This document shows positions 1 through 10,093 of a stretch of 30,545 nucleotides of DNA, one piece after another. Made by a program: the position numbers and the translations under genes. The stretch spans positions 1 to 30,545 of the forward strand of contig JADGJL010000225.1 in assembly GCA_027600665.1 (NCBI GenBank), in the 5' to 3' direction. This DNA comes from Irineochytrium annulatum. Taxonomy: Eukaryota; Chytridiomycota; Chytridiomycetes; Chytridiales; Chytridiaceae. Under the pieces are notes generated by a model. That model was not told the origin of the DNA. It saw nothing but the letters and a program-made list of their open reading frames with translations, and made no database searches. Position 1 is the first letter of the stretch. Every line of letters begins with the position of its first letter.

Positions 1-420
1 CATCATGCCCATCCCCATCCCGCCCGCGGACGACGCATTGGACGACGCGTGAGCAAATTCCGGATGATACGGCTGCTGGTGGACGACGCTTCCGACCGGC
101 GGTCCGTGGCTGGGATGGCCAGGGTGCCCCGGATGCCCACCGCCTCCCACCCCGTTCCCCATCTGCGGCAAGTCCACCGCCATGGGCTTCGGCCCGGATC
201 CCGATCCTGGCGGGGCCGCGCCGGCGTAGCCCTGCTGCAGTTGCTGTGGTGGCGGAAGGGAAGGGTGACCCTGAGGAGGGTATGGTGACGAGGTGCGTTG
301 CGGGATCGGGTTGTAGTGCGTGGGTGCGCCGGGACCGGCGGGCAATCCGCCGATTGCAGATGCACCAGGGAGAGGGCCTTGCTGACCACCAGCAGACGAG
401 GGCCTCGGGCCGTCCTGCAT
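1..420 (-). CDS. Q/P/G-rich low-complexity protein, N-terminal part (runs off left edge)
   Basis: An open frame of 140 codons runs from an ATG at 420-418 to the left edge without a stop. An in-frame TGA lies two codons upstream of the ATG, which supports this start, although an upstream exon cannot be excluded. The visible protein is intrinsically disordered: it begins MQDGPRPSSAGGQQGPLPG, then has Pro/Gln/Ser/Tyr-rich stretches, a glycine run followed by an HPGHPGHPSHG repeat, and a Met/Gly tail (GGMGMGMM) at the edge. There is no signal peptide or membrane segment. Such composition is common in fungal transcription and RNA-binding regulators, but no folded domain is visible, so I give no function. 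The frame is GC-rich like the other exons here, unlike its upstream flank. Confidence 0.55.
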   Translation of the reverse strand, partial: MQDGPRPSSAGGQQGPLPGASAIGGLPAGPGAPTHYNPIPQRTSSPYPPQGHPSLPPPQQLQQGYAGAAPPGSGSGPKPMAVDLPQMGNGVGGGGHPGHPGHPSHGPPVGSVVHQQPYHPEFAHASSNASSAGGMGMGMM

Positions 421-1986
421 CAGTCACCGACTTGCGGGGATGACGAGGGAGACGTGGGAGAGTCCGACGGACGTCGAAGGAAGAACGGGCAAGGTCGCGA
501 AGCTAATAGGCAGCGGACGGCGACCCTGATGCTGGCGGCGCCGAAAAGACTTTCTTTCGAGTTGACGAAGTTGAATACAAAGGGAATTCGACCAAGAATT
601 CAAAAAGCCTGGTGCAACAGTCCCTGTGCTACCAACCGATGTATGCGCATCATCATCTGGACTTACCAGATTTCTTTCTTTCTTCCGAATTTATAATGCT
701 TATTTTCTTGCTTAAAACGCGATAGCAGGGCTAGAAACCTTTCACTGGGCAACACACAAGCAAGGCCCACCTCGTTGCTGGTAGCAGTGCATATTACATG
801 TGCACGGATATTGTTGTTGACGGGCATCCATATAAGCTGGACTGTTTGATAGTGAAAGCACGTACATAAAGTGCTTTTCGTGGCCTGGGTCAGACCCAAG
901 AAAGCATTCACTTCAGGTCATTAAGCATGAGAACCGCGCGAACGGCACGTGTGCTAGAAACGCCACTGGCTTCACCAACGCGGCCGGCTGGAACGCCACG
1001 AGACGTCAAGGGCTGGCTCGACCGACGGCGGCCTCATCCACGACGTCTGTAGACGCGCTGACCGCCATCGCGCCGCTGTTGAACTGCCATGCAGTTGAAC
1101 TGCGCAGCACCATTCTTTTTAACTAAGGTCATAGAATCGCCTGTCCCTTCATAACAGGTTTACATGTCAAAGATGTTCTACTGAATTCCCCTTTCGCTTC
1201 TTAGTGCCCCATTCAATCTTTTGAAAATCTTGTGCAGCATTAACCAGTGTGCCTCCGATATCTCCAGCCTCATGCATCGATCCACACCTCAACCTTGCAA
1301 TGCTCCTGCTCGAAGACGATTGTAAAATAAGTTGCATCGTGCTTTCGGGCGTGAAAATGACTGTTGATGTCTCTGTATGCGATTAGCCTATTTGTTCTCA
1401 AACCCATGTACAGCTGATACAGTGGAAAGAACTTTCCAGCAACGAGTTTGTTCGCAATGTCCAAGCCAACGAACGTTATTTTTAAGATCTTTCTGACCAC
1501 CAAACAGACACCAAGATCTTTATGTCCACCAGAACGACGCCACCATGAACGCAGCAAGCAGCAACTGGGCGTTAGCCCTCGGCACTTTCGGGGCTCATGC
1601 ACTTCCAAGCGGTGACGTAGCGGGTGGGGGGTGGTATGTGAAGGGACGTGGTCAAAGTTTGCTTGAAGGTGCAGTCGTGTGAGCTGGTCATCGCATTTTG
1701 CATTTTGGCGGAGTGTTTGAGGCGGGTGGAAGGGGAGGGAGAAGAGGAGGAGAAAACTTTACTTGAAACACTCTCATGCTGCGTCCGCACACATAATCTA
1801 CGAGTTGGAAAAGACATACACCCAAACACCATCAAACTTAGACGGCAGGACAGGGACGACGGAACCGACGACGGACTCCGAGGAGACGAGAAAGAACTGC
1901 CATCCCGGACCACCACCTATAGACGGTCCGCATCCCTAGACGCCCAATAGACGATATCCCTACGACCCCAAGAACCGGAAGGAAGG
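421..1986. other. Intergenic spacer with possible gene relics
   Basis: This spacer separates the divergent left-edge gene from the tyrosinase and should hold both promoters. I see no clear TATA box. Two patches look coding-like. The first is a GC-rich island at about 940-1110 whose + strand frames read short sensible peptides broken by stops. The second is a 112-codon minus-strand frame at 1270-1608 with AT-richer codon use than the neighbours. A 10-nt direct repeat (GTTGAACTGC at 1078 and 1094) overlaps a 13-nt near-palindrome. The remainder is ordinary AT-richer spacer. Confidence 0.4.
1270..1608 (-). other. Uncertain 112-codon open frame
   Basis: A complete ATG-to-TGA frame on the minus strand ends VEVWIDA. 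Its second half has a protein-like mix of residues (for example LVAGKFFPLYQLYMGLRT), whereas its first 30 residues are Cys/Arg/Trp-rich and look like chance. An intron acceptor-like CAG precedes the better half, so the real exon, if any, may begin at about position 1500. I recognise no family, signal peptide or membrane segment. Codon use is AT-richer than in the confident genes. It may be a relic exon or may not be a gene. Confidence 0.15.
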
Positions 1987-4900
1987 ATGCACACCACCTC
2001 GTCGTGGATGGCCACGGCCACCCTCCTTGCTGGCATCGCCGCCTCGGCGCTCGCCCAGCTCCCGGCCACACCGCCGCAGACCTGTACCGACTCGCAGAAC
2101 TCGGTCATGTACCCCGGCTTCGACATTAACAACCCGGCGTCCCAGCCCTGGCTCAACTTCAATCTGTCGACTGTGGCGGCCTTCACCGTGAACGCGCCAT
2201 GCGACTGCGCTGCCAAATGCAGCGCGACGGCGGGCTGCGACTTCTTCACGGTGTATGGGAACCTGTGCCAGCTGAAGGCGACAATCGGGACCTGGGCGCC
2301 GAACGCGAAGACCTGGTTCAGGGAGGCTCAGGTAATGATTCGGTGACGAGGAAGAAGAGGGAGTAGAAGAGGGAACGGCGTACAGAGGATACCGTCGACC
2401 AAGGCGAGCCGGGGGTTGCTGGATGAATTGTCTGGAGCTGTGCTAAGCTCCAAAGAAGGAGTAGATGTATATAAGGACAGCTGGTGAAGAGGAATGGAAG
2501 GAGTGGGAGTGAAAAGGGTAAAGGGGTACAATCAAACGAGTGCGTTGCTAGCAGAGTTTTAAAAGGCGGCGGAACCTGTGTTAATGGCGATTGAGCCAAG
2601 ACTTCTGGGCGGCGGTGCTCTATATTAATCACCTCCCTAAACAGGCCTCGTTCACCTATGACCTCCCCTCTTACGACATCTCGGGGAAAATGTTCACCAA
2701 CGTGGCCTCGGAATCCGCGTGCCACACCCTCTGCCTGCAGAACTCGCCGTGCCTCTTCTCCGCTTACGAGGCCGACAAGTCGTGCTGGCTGAAGACGCCT
2801 ATCGCCGCACCCGCGACGACCATCCTCGGATACCCGACTGGGCCGAGCACCGCGCCGCCGCCGACGTCCTGCCCGGACACGCTGAAGAGCGCACTTGTGC
2901 CCGGTCGGTCGGTGTCGAACCCGCCGGCGGAGAACTGGCTCAACTTCAACCTGGCGGGATACCCGGCCTTCGCGGTCGCGAGCCCGTGTGATTGCGCGAC
3001 GAAGTGCAGTGCGACGACTGGATGCAGTATGTATTACTTTCGTTTAGGTGGAGACCGATGGTCGCGGAAGGGAAAGGGGGAAGAGGATGACAGAAGCGTG
3101 GTCGCGGGCGATGCAGGGAAGTACGCAGTGGCTAATCTTCACCAAAAGACTTCTTTTCCGTCATCGGCGGGATGTGTCAGCTCCAGGCTACGATCGGCAC
3201 CTGGGCCCCCACCCAGACTGTCTGGTTCGTCAAGGCCGCCCAGTCGACCAAGTTCGACCTCCCGGACTTCGACGTCTCCAACGCCCCCGCCGCGTCCGAG
3301 GCCGCCTGCCACGCCCAGTGCCAGGCGAACTCGGCTTGCGTCATGTCGTCCTACGGGCCCTCGGGGACGTGCTGGCTGAAGGCGCCCGCGAAGACCGCGG
3401 CGGGTGATTTCTTCGGATACCCGACCATCTCGGGGTCGACGCCCCCGCCCCCCGTCACGTCTTGCTCGGACACGGGCAAGTCGGCGCTTGTTGTCGGTGC
3501 CGGTATTGCGAACCCGAGCGACATGCCATGGTTGGACTTCAGGATGCCGAACCAGGCCCCCTTTGCGGTCACGAACGCGTGTGACTGCGCGGCCAAGTGT
3601 TCATCGACCCCGGGCTGTGGTCAGTTACCTTCGTAGCCTTGTGTTTGTTCTCCTTCTCTAACTTGGACCCGTCAGCCTTCTTTACCGTCACCTCGGGCCA
3701 GTGCCAGCTCCAGGTCACCTTGGGCACCTGGGCCCCCCAACAGACCGTCTGGTTCGTCAAGGCCGCCGCCGCGACCAAATTCGACCTCCCGGACTTCGAC
3801 CTCGCCAACGCCCCCGCCGCATCCGAGGCCGCCTGCCACGCCCAGTGCCAGGCCAACCCGGCCTGCGTTTTCTCCTCCTACGGTCCATCCGGCCAGTGCT
3901 ACCTGAAGGCACCCCAGGCGAACGCGGCCATGACATTTGGTTACCCGACCGTCTCCGCGACGCCCCCGCCGCCGGCGACCACGTGCACGGACGCGGGCAA
4001 GTCGCAGCTGGTCATTGGGGCGGGTATCGCGAACCCAAGCGATATGCCGTGGCTGGACTTTAATATGGCGGGTCAAGCTCCCTTCGCCGTCGCGAGCGCG
4101 TGCGATTGCGCGGCAAAGTGCTCAGCGACCGTTGGTTGTGGTTAGTACTTGCCAGTTAATTTTTTTTATGTTCATCTCCCTAAAATCGTCCCCCCAACAC
4201 ATCCAGCCTTCTTCACCGTCACCTCCGGCCAGTGCCAGCTCCAGACCACGATCGGCACTTGGGCGCCCACCCAGACGGTTTGGTTCGTTAAGGCCGCCCA
4301 GTCAACAAAGTGGGATCTCCCCGACTTCGACCTTGCCAACGCCCCCGCGGCCTCGGAGGCCGCCTGCCACGCTCAATGCCAGGGCAACGCCGCGTGTGTC
4401 ATGTCGTCTTACGGTCCCTCGGGCCAATGCTATCTGAAGGCGCCCCAAGCGAACGCCGCCATGACGTTCGGGTACCCTACGGTGTCGTCCGGCCCCGCCA
4501 TCCCCGCCGGTTGGTTCACGATCAAGAACCCGGACGGCACGTGCTGGACTGCTTCCGGCACCTCGGTCATTACGGCCGCCTGCGTCGCGTCGAACCAGGC
4601 CCAGTGGTGGTCCTACGCCCTCGGCCACCTCGTCTCGAAATTCACCGGATCTGCCCTCTGCCCCACCGCCCCCGACAACTCCGTCAACACAAACAAGGCC
4701 CTTTCGCTCCAGACCTGCTGGGGCGCCGCGTCGCAGCTCCTGACGCTGTCGGCGCCGAACTCGGCGACCCAGCAGCTCCGCATCGCTTCGGACGGATACT
4801 GCCTGTCGGGTTCCAAGGGCGGCGTCGTCAGCCAGGTCTCGTCGGGTTGCGACACCTTCACGTTCTCGGACCACTCCGTCATCTCGCCCCCTCCCCAGCC

Positions 4901-6299
4901 CGCTTGCTCGTCCGTCACGACCCGTATGGAGTGGCGCGATATGAGCGCGGCGCAGAGGAGCGACTACATCAAGGCCGTCCAGGGCCTTCGGAACACGCCG
5001 TCCCTCGCGGGCCGGAGGTCGTACTACGATGACCTGATTGCCATGCACGCAGCAGCCGTCGGCATGATCCATGGGTCCGCGCTCTTCCTGCCATGGCACA
5101 GGCAGTACATGCAGCTCTACGAGAACGCCCTCCGCACCGTCGTCCCTGGCGTCGTCGTGCCGTTCTGGGACTGGGGCTACGACGGCTACTACCCCCTGAT
5201 GTCCTCTACCGTGAGCCAGATCCTCGGCGCGGACCAGGTCTCGCACTTCGGCACCCGCGGTAACCCGGTCATCAACGACGGGTTCTGCCACGACTGGACG
5301 CGGTGGCAGGACGGGCAGCACCTTGGCAGGATGTACTCTAACAGCGGCACCGGGTTCTATGTTGACAGGGGCACAACGATCTACGCGTTCGTGATCGGCA
5401 ACACGGACTTTCCGACGTTTGCGAACAACCTTGAGGGCGTGCACAACACGTTCCACTCGAACATTGGCGGGCTCAGCAACGGCAACTGGGGAGATATGTA
5501 TGATCCTACTATCTCGCCAAACGATCCCATCTTCTTCCTGCACCACGCAAACATCGGTACGTCCATATTTTTTTGCTTCGTCATGGATTCATAAGTCTAA
5601 ATTTCCGCTTTTGCAGACCGTATCTGGGGCATGTGGCAGCAGCAGCACCCGAACGTTGCCTCCCAGTTCTCCGGGACCACCACCCCTGGCTGCCCCTCTG
5701 GCCAGTGCTCATCCGTCCCCGTCACGTCCTCCTACCTCCTTCCCAACTTCAACATCCCCGTCTCCCAGGCCCTCCTTCTCGGCCAGAACCAGCTCTGCGC
5801 CGCCTACGGTTCCTTCTCCCTCGACACCGCCACCTCCTTCCCCGTTACCGCCCGCCGCCGCCGCTCGGCCGACGCCGTGCCGCCCCCGTCCTACGCCGCC
5901 GACGGCATCCCTTACGGCTCCGGAAACCACGGCACCGTCCCGGCGCCCGCCGCCCCTCCCGTCGACATCACCTTCCTTAAGCTCATGCACCCGCTCAGCC
6001 TCTTCAACTCCACCCGCGAGCCCACCGACGCCGAGGTGGCCGACATGGTGGCCATGTACACGCAGCAGCGCGCCGTGCTGCAGGGTTACCAGGATGCCAT
6101 CCACACGGCCATGGACGAGTACTTGGCGCAGAACCCGGGCCAGTACGACGCGGCCGTGCACTACGGGATCCACAACGCGGACATCGCGGCCGTGGACGCC
6201 GCGGCGCCGACTATGACGGCCCCGGCGGGTGTGGCGTATGTGACGAGCGCGCCGTCGAGGGCACCGTGCGCCAACGGGCACCGGGCGCCGAGAAAGTGA
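1987..6299 (+). CDS. Secreted multidomain tyrosinase: 4 PAN/apple-like modules + beta-trefoil lectin + dicopper tyrosinase
   Basis: Six exons (1987-2331, 2645-3026, 3149-3619, 3676-4140, 4207-5556, 5617-6299) give 1231 aa. Residues 1-23 are a signal peptide ending ALA. Four Cys-rich units of about 156 residues start near C33, C191, C348 and C503. Each has a CDCAAKCS motif, a GTWAP motif and a SEAACHAQC motif, resembling PAN/apple modules. Residues about 652-785 (PAGWFTIKNPDGTCW onwards) resemble a ricin-B-type beta-trefoil sugar-binding domain. The tyrosinase core spans about 790-1060: CuA H835, H843 and H852 (IHGSALFLPWHRQY); CuB H967 and H971 (HNTFH) and the HH pair 1000/1001 in DPIFFLHHANIDR. 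The family oxidises phenols and diphenols to quinones (melanin, cross-linking). Four Arg at 1084-1087 could be a Kex2-type site releasing the C-terminal tail. It is much longer than plain fungal tyrosinases (about 400-650 aa). Substrate and wall-binding role are inferred. Confidence 0.9.
2332..2644 (+). other. Unusually long first intron of the tyrosinase gene
   Basis: This 313-nt phase-0 intron runs from GTAATG to CTAAACAG. Other introns of the gene are 56-122 nt. The join is supported by module alignment: WFREAQ before the intron continues as ASFTYDLPSYDIS after it, matching WFVKAAQSTKFDLPDFDV in module 2. It contains a TATATAAGG at 2468-2476. Confidence 0.7.
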
Positions 6300-7233
6300 G
6301 AAGCGGGCGCGCCCTCCGCAAGATCGTAGTATGGCATAGTTTTTCTTCTATTCATTTTTAGAATACGTGTGAGACTCCTAATCGTCCCTGCGCAGACCAT
6401 TTCATAACCTTTTTTCCATTTTTTGAGAGGGCCCTTCCTTCCGTTACATTTTCTTCCCTCCCATTTCCGCGTTTCTCCAGCCAAGCTTTTTTTTTGCCGT
6501 TGCCAATGACCATTTCCTTCTGCAAATCGTTTCTTCGGTACGCTTTTGTCTCTCGTTGATCCCTATTCCCTGTTCCCCATTTTTATGTTCGTGTATGGTT
6601 CTTCTTCGTGACGTTGAACAATTATCCTTCTCAGACCATCTTTTATATAAACGTGAAATACTCCCGACATGTTTTTCCAATGCCACGATCTCGCTTGCAA
6701 TTGATGGTGGAGAGATATTTGACCCTGAACGATGTAGGAAGGAACCCCAGCATGCAGGAAACGAGTGAGGGTCTCAAAACGTGAATGTGGGACTTGACAA
6801 CGCATCGTGCGTCATTGCTGAATGCACGCACATGCACATGAGAGTCTCTCTGCAATATAAAGTAAGCCTCCGCTCCCACCAGCAGGGAGAATGCCAGACG
6901 TAGCGTAAATGACCACCTGGGTCGGCACCAACCCTGGATGACGGACGGACGCCCAACAGCCCACCAGCTGCCCGCGCGTGTCCAGGACGGCTGGGGCGTG
7001 TGATCATGACAAGACACCGCGCTGACAAGACTGCTCAAGCACCGTGGAAGAGAAGAGGCGCGCAATAACAGGGAGCGGGTCACGATGGTGGTTGACGGCG
7101 CGAACTTAAAAGGCGTCGGTTTTTTTTTAAGTGTGGGGAATCATTCGCATTCTCATCTTCAAGCTTCAACGCGTTGATCCAAGTCAAGAATCAAAGAACC
7201 TCAGTCGCGTAGAGCACACCCGCATCATCGATC
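6300..7233. other. Intergenic spacer between tyrosinase and beta-propeller genes
   Basis: This 934-nt stretch holds the tyrosinase 3' end, which is T-rich with several pyrimidine runs from 6340 to 6500, and the promoter of the next gene. No open frame has convincing coding character. A TTAAAAG at 7106-7112, about 122 nt before the next ATG, is the best TATA-like element. It is followed by a run of nine T. Confidence 0.5.
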
Positions 7234-8892
7234 ATGCTTCTTCAGAAGATCCTCGCTCTCTTCTCGACCTCGGTCCTGCTCTCCGCTGCCACCGTCTACG
7301 CAGGTGCCGGTGCCTCAACAACCGTAACCCCACCGACCCCGGCCCCACAGCCGCCGCCCAACCATGCTGGCCAGCAGCAAGTCCTTCTTGTTGGAAACAA
7401 CGTGCGATTTTCGCTCGTCAGGCTCGTTGCCTTGCTGACGTCTTTCCTCCACAGTGGGAGGGGACCGCGTCGGTCATTCAAGCGAACTATCCGTTCTCCC
7501 ACGTTGGTTCAATCAACATAGTGCCCGACAAGGATGCGCGGATGACGGAGATATACACGAATCCAATCAAGTGAGTGATGCCGACGCGACATACACTTTA
7601 TCTCGATCAATGCACATAACAGACAAGAGAAATGACGGGCTGACTTTTCTCGATCAGGCTCGGATTCTTCTTGGGGATCCGAAGCATGGTTGGAGAGGGA
7701 CACGACCAACTCGTCGACGACCTTTACGCCACCCCGGACGGCTCTTCAATTGTATGTTGGTCTCTTGGACCCTGGCGAGGTCTGTCCCGTCTCATGCACC
7801 CTACAACTAGGTCGTATCTCGTCCATCTTTTGCCGACGTCGTCAGCATCAATCTGACTACTGGAGCTGTCAACTGGCGCTTTCCGGTTGCCGGATACCGA
7901 TCGGACCACATGGCACTGTCACCCGATGGCACTCGCGTCGCAGTATCAGCATCCATTGCGAACGTTGTTCACGTGCTTGATGTGTACACTGGTGCCGAGA
8001 TTGGCCGCTTTAAAGGTATAGACTTTGGCTCATACGACACTGCACTGTTACTAAGCCTTGCTTGTTGTCGTAAGCCGGTACAAACCCGCATGAAAACTTT
8101 TGGACCGATGGCGGCGACGTCGTTTGGAATTCGTCGATCGGAAACGTCGAGAGCAACTTGGACGCGCCTTGGGAAGACTTCACAAAAGGTGACCGACATA
8201 TCACCGTCGTGAATATTACCCAACCAGGCAACTTCCAAGTAAGAATTCGCGGTTTTCTTCAGAACTAACATTGTTTTTGCCCTATAGATTATCCGCACAA
8301 TTAACATGCGACCCCTTCTGGATGCCGTAAACAGAAGTGACCTTTCGAACGCCGTCCGCCCCGCCGTCTTCACCGCCGACCACCAAACCGTATACTTCCA
8401 AGTCTCCTTCTTCAACGGCTTCATCCAGTACTCGGTCCCATCCAACTCCATCACCAACGTTGTGACGCTCCCAGGGAATGCGACGCTGACATCCGACCGC
8501 ACCAAGTGGGTGCTGGACTCGCGACACCACGGGATCTCGATGCAGCCTGGAGGAAAGAAGCTTTGCGTGGCAGGGACCATGGACTCGTATGCGACCGTTG
8601 TGGAGGTTGGCTCGTGGGCCACGGGGCCGTTGGTGTACGTTGCCAGGCCGTACTGGGCCACCGTCAGTGGAGATGGAAGGTTTGTTGTTGTGGAAGAGGT
8701 GCACTCCGGGTCCGAGGTATGGCTTACATTCCAATTAGGCATTGCATCGTTTCCGACGCTGGCTCGAACCAGACGTTGGCATTGGACTTTGAGACCGGAA
8801 ATCTGGTCGCAACGATTCCTGTCGGCTACCACCCGCAGAGGGTCAGGGCCGCGTGGATTCCGGACAACTGGAAATCAATCGGTTCCGCGTGA
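7234..8892 (+). CDS. Secreted YVTN-type beta-propeller protein (lactonase-like fold)
   Basis: Seven exons (7234-7401, 7455-7570, 7658-7751, 7811-8015, 8075-8238, 8288-8716, 8773-8892) give 431 aa. The start MLLQKILALFSTSVLLSAA is a signal peptide. A Pro/Thr-rich linker follows, and then repeated blade motifs of the YVTN / 40-residue propeller class: VLLVGNNWEGTASVI, VVSINLTTGAVNWRFPV, HMALSPDGTRVAVSAS, VHVLDVYTGAEIGRFK, TLALDFETGNLVATIPVG and YHPQRVR. The repeated pattern of surface ligand, D-x-x-T-G turn, then PxG is typical of the fold. Family members are lactonases, other hydrolases or binding proteins, and the sequence does not tell which. Several N-x-S/T sites fit secretion. The last intron (56 nt, 8717-8772) is the least certain because its donor GTATGG is weak. 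The first donor, GTGCGA, is also weak. Confidence 0.75.
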
Positions 8893-9141
8893 TATAATGC
8901 GTCCTTTAAATCTCATTCCTCATTCGTATTTTTTGCTGATAGGCGTTGCTCCCTCATAATTTGGTATTCTTTCTGTTCTTTTAGCTAAGTATGTGAACCT
9001 CTTGTAGATCACGGTTGATTTTCAGCGAGTTATTTGAACTGCCAAACAGTATATTTCACCAATTGGGAACTAATCTAGAACACGTTTGTCGTGGCGATGG
9101 TCAATGCTGCCCCAGAACGCGTCAATCTCGTTCCCGAGATC

Positions 9142-9990
9142 TCACTTGCCTTCGCTAGCGTGTCGTAAAAGGCTCCATGCGCCGGCCTGGTCGCCGGTAT
9201 CGAATGTAATGAGGAATGGTTTTTGTACAGCAGGTGCATGGACTGCGGTCGTAACCATAGTAACCCATAGCGTTCCAGCGTCTCGAGCCTGAATGTGCGG
9301 CGACGCGCGCGCTCGCTTAGGCCGTAGTGAAGGTCCGATTTGTAAGGCGGTCGAAGTGACGTGCTCCGAGGGCGGTTTTGCATAGAGAGTAAAAGCGGTG
9401 CGGGAGGGTTCTGGCCTGAAGCTATTCCACCTGAGTCATGACCTTGAAATGATGAAGCCTGCCTCCTTCTCATCGCTAGTCCACCTGAGTGCCCTTGATA
9501 CGAGGCCACCACTCAGGCGCCCGCCTACCTCATCACATTCCAGCTTAACGCTAACGCCCTTCTCCACCGGGCGCCACCGTATCGCGCCAATGCGTAAGTC
9601 GAAAGCCAGCAGCATCGCTTCGACCACCTTGCAGCCAGGCCTATCGTACATTACTACTCGTCCTCGTAAGCGCCATCCGGTAGATGGGGTTGTCGACTTT
9701 TCCTCAAGCGCTGCCCGCGGACATTGCCCGTTAACAAGATACGAACGTTTCCATAAGACCCAGGGTCCAGGCGGGAAAAAACAGTGCTTCAACACCACGG
9801 CCATCTGTTCAGATCATTCCAATCGTCGACCGTAGTGCAGGCTTGCAGCACGGTCCAAACTTGACTGCCCTGCTCGTCGGCGTACTTGTTCCCGGTCAGC
9901 CAGCAACCTGCCCCATCTTCTCGTCAAGGCGTTCGGGCGCTGCGACGAGCCGTCTCGCCCTTCCACTGTTGACACCCCCTTCCCAGATGG
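9142..9990 (-). pseudogene. Decayed minus-strand coding region, family unknown
   Basis: On the minus strand one frame is open from 9804 to a TGA at 9144-9142 except for a single in-frame TGA at 9438-9436. That is about 220 codons and includes TFDTGDQAGAWSLLRHASEGK-like sequence at its end. Just upstream (about 9900-9806) another frame reads LTGNKYADEQGSQVWTVLQ and then TTVDDWNDLN, preceded by an acceptor-like CAG. Between these, coding-like character jumps between frames (for example KVDNPIYRMALTRTS in a third frame). This is what a frameshifted, stop-broken gene looks like. A real multi-exon gene is possible, but I found no intron set that keeps one frame. I recognise no family. It lies head to head with RPS6, about 100 bp from its start. 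Confidence 0.35.
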
Positions 9991-10093
9991 CGACCGCCAA
10001 CGACCTTCATGTTGGCGCCTCGCTCTGACTGCGCCACGTCATCGAGTGAGACCACCGGTGTTGTGTCTAATTGCACGATCCTTTCTGCCCATC

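Noticed and set aside
4302..5546. Long minus-strand open frame (414 codons) opposite the tyrosinase exons
   Set aside because: It is antisense to a strongly supported coding exon. Its Arg/Val/Gly/Asp-rich composition is the usual shadow of GC-rich codons, and it has no domain.
8717..8738. 22-nt mini-intron (GTATGG...ATTAG) in the propeller gene
   Set aside because: It is shorter than a spliceosome can normally handle and leads into a frame without propeller motifs. The 56-nt alternative restores the frame of the last blade.
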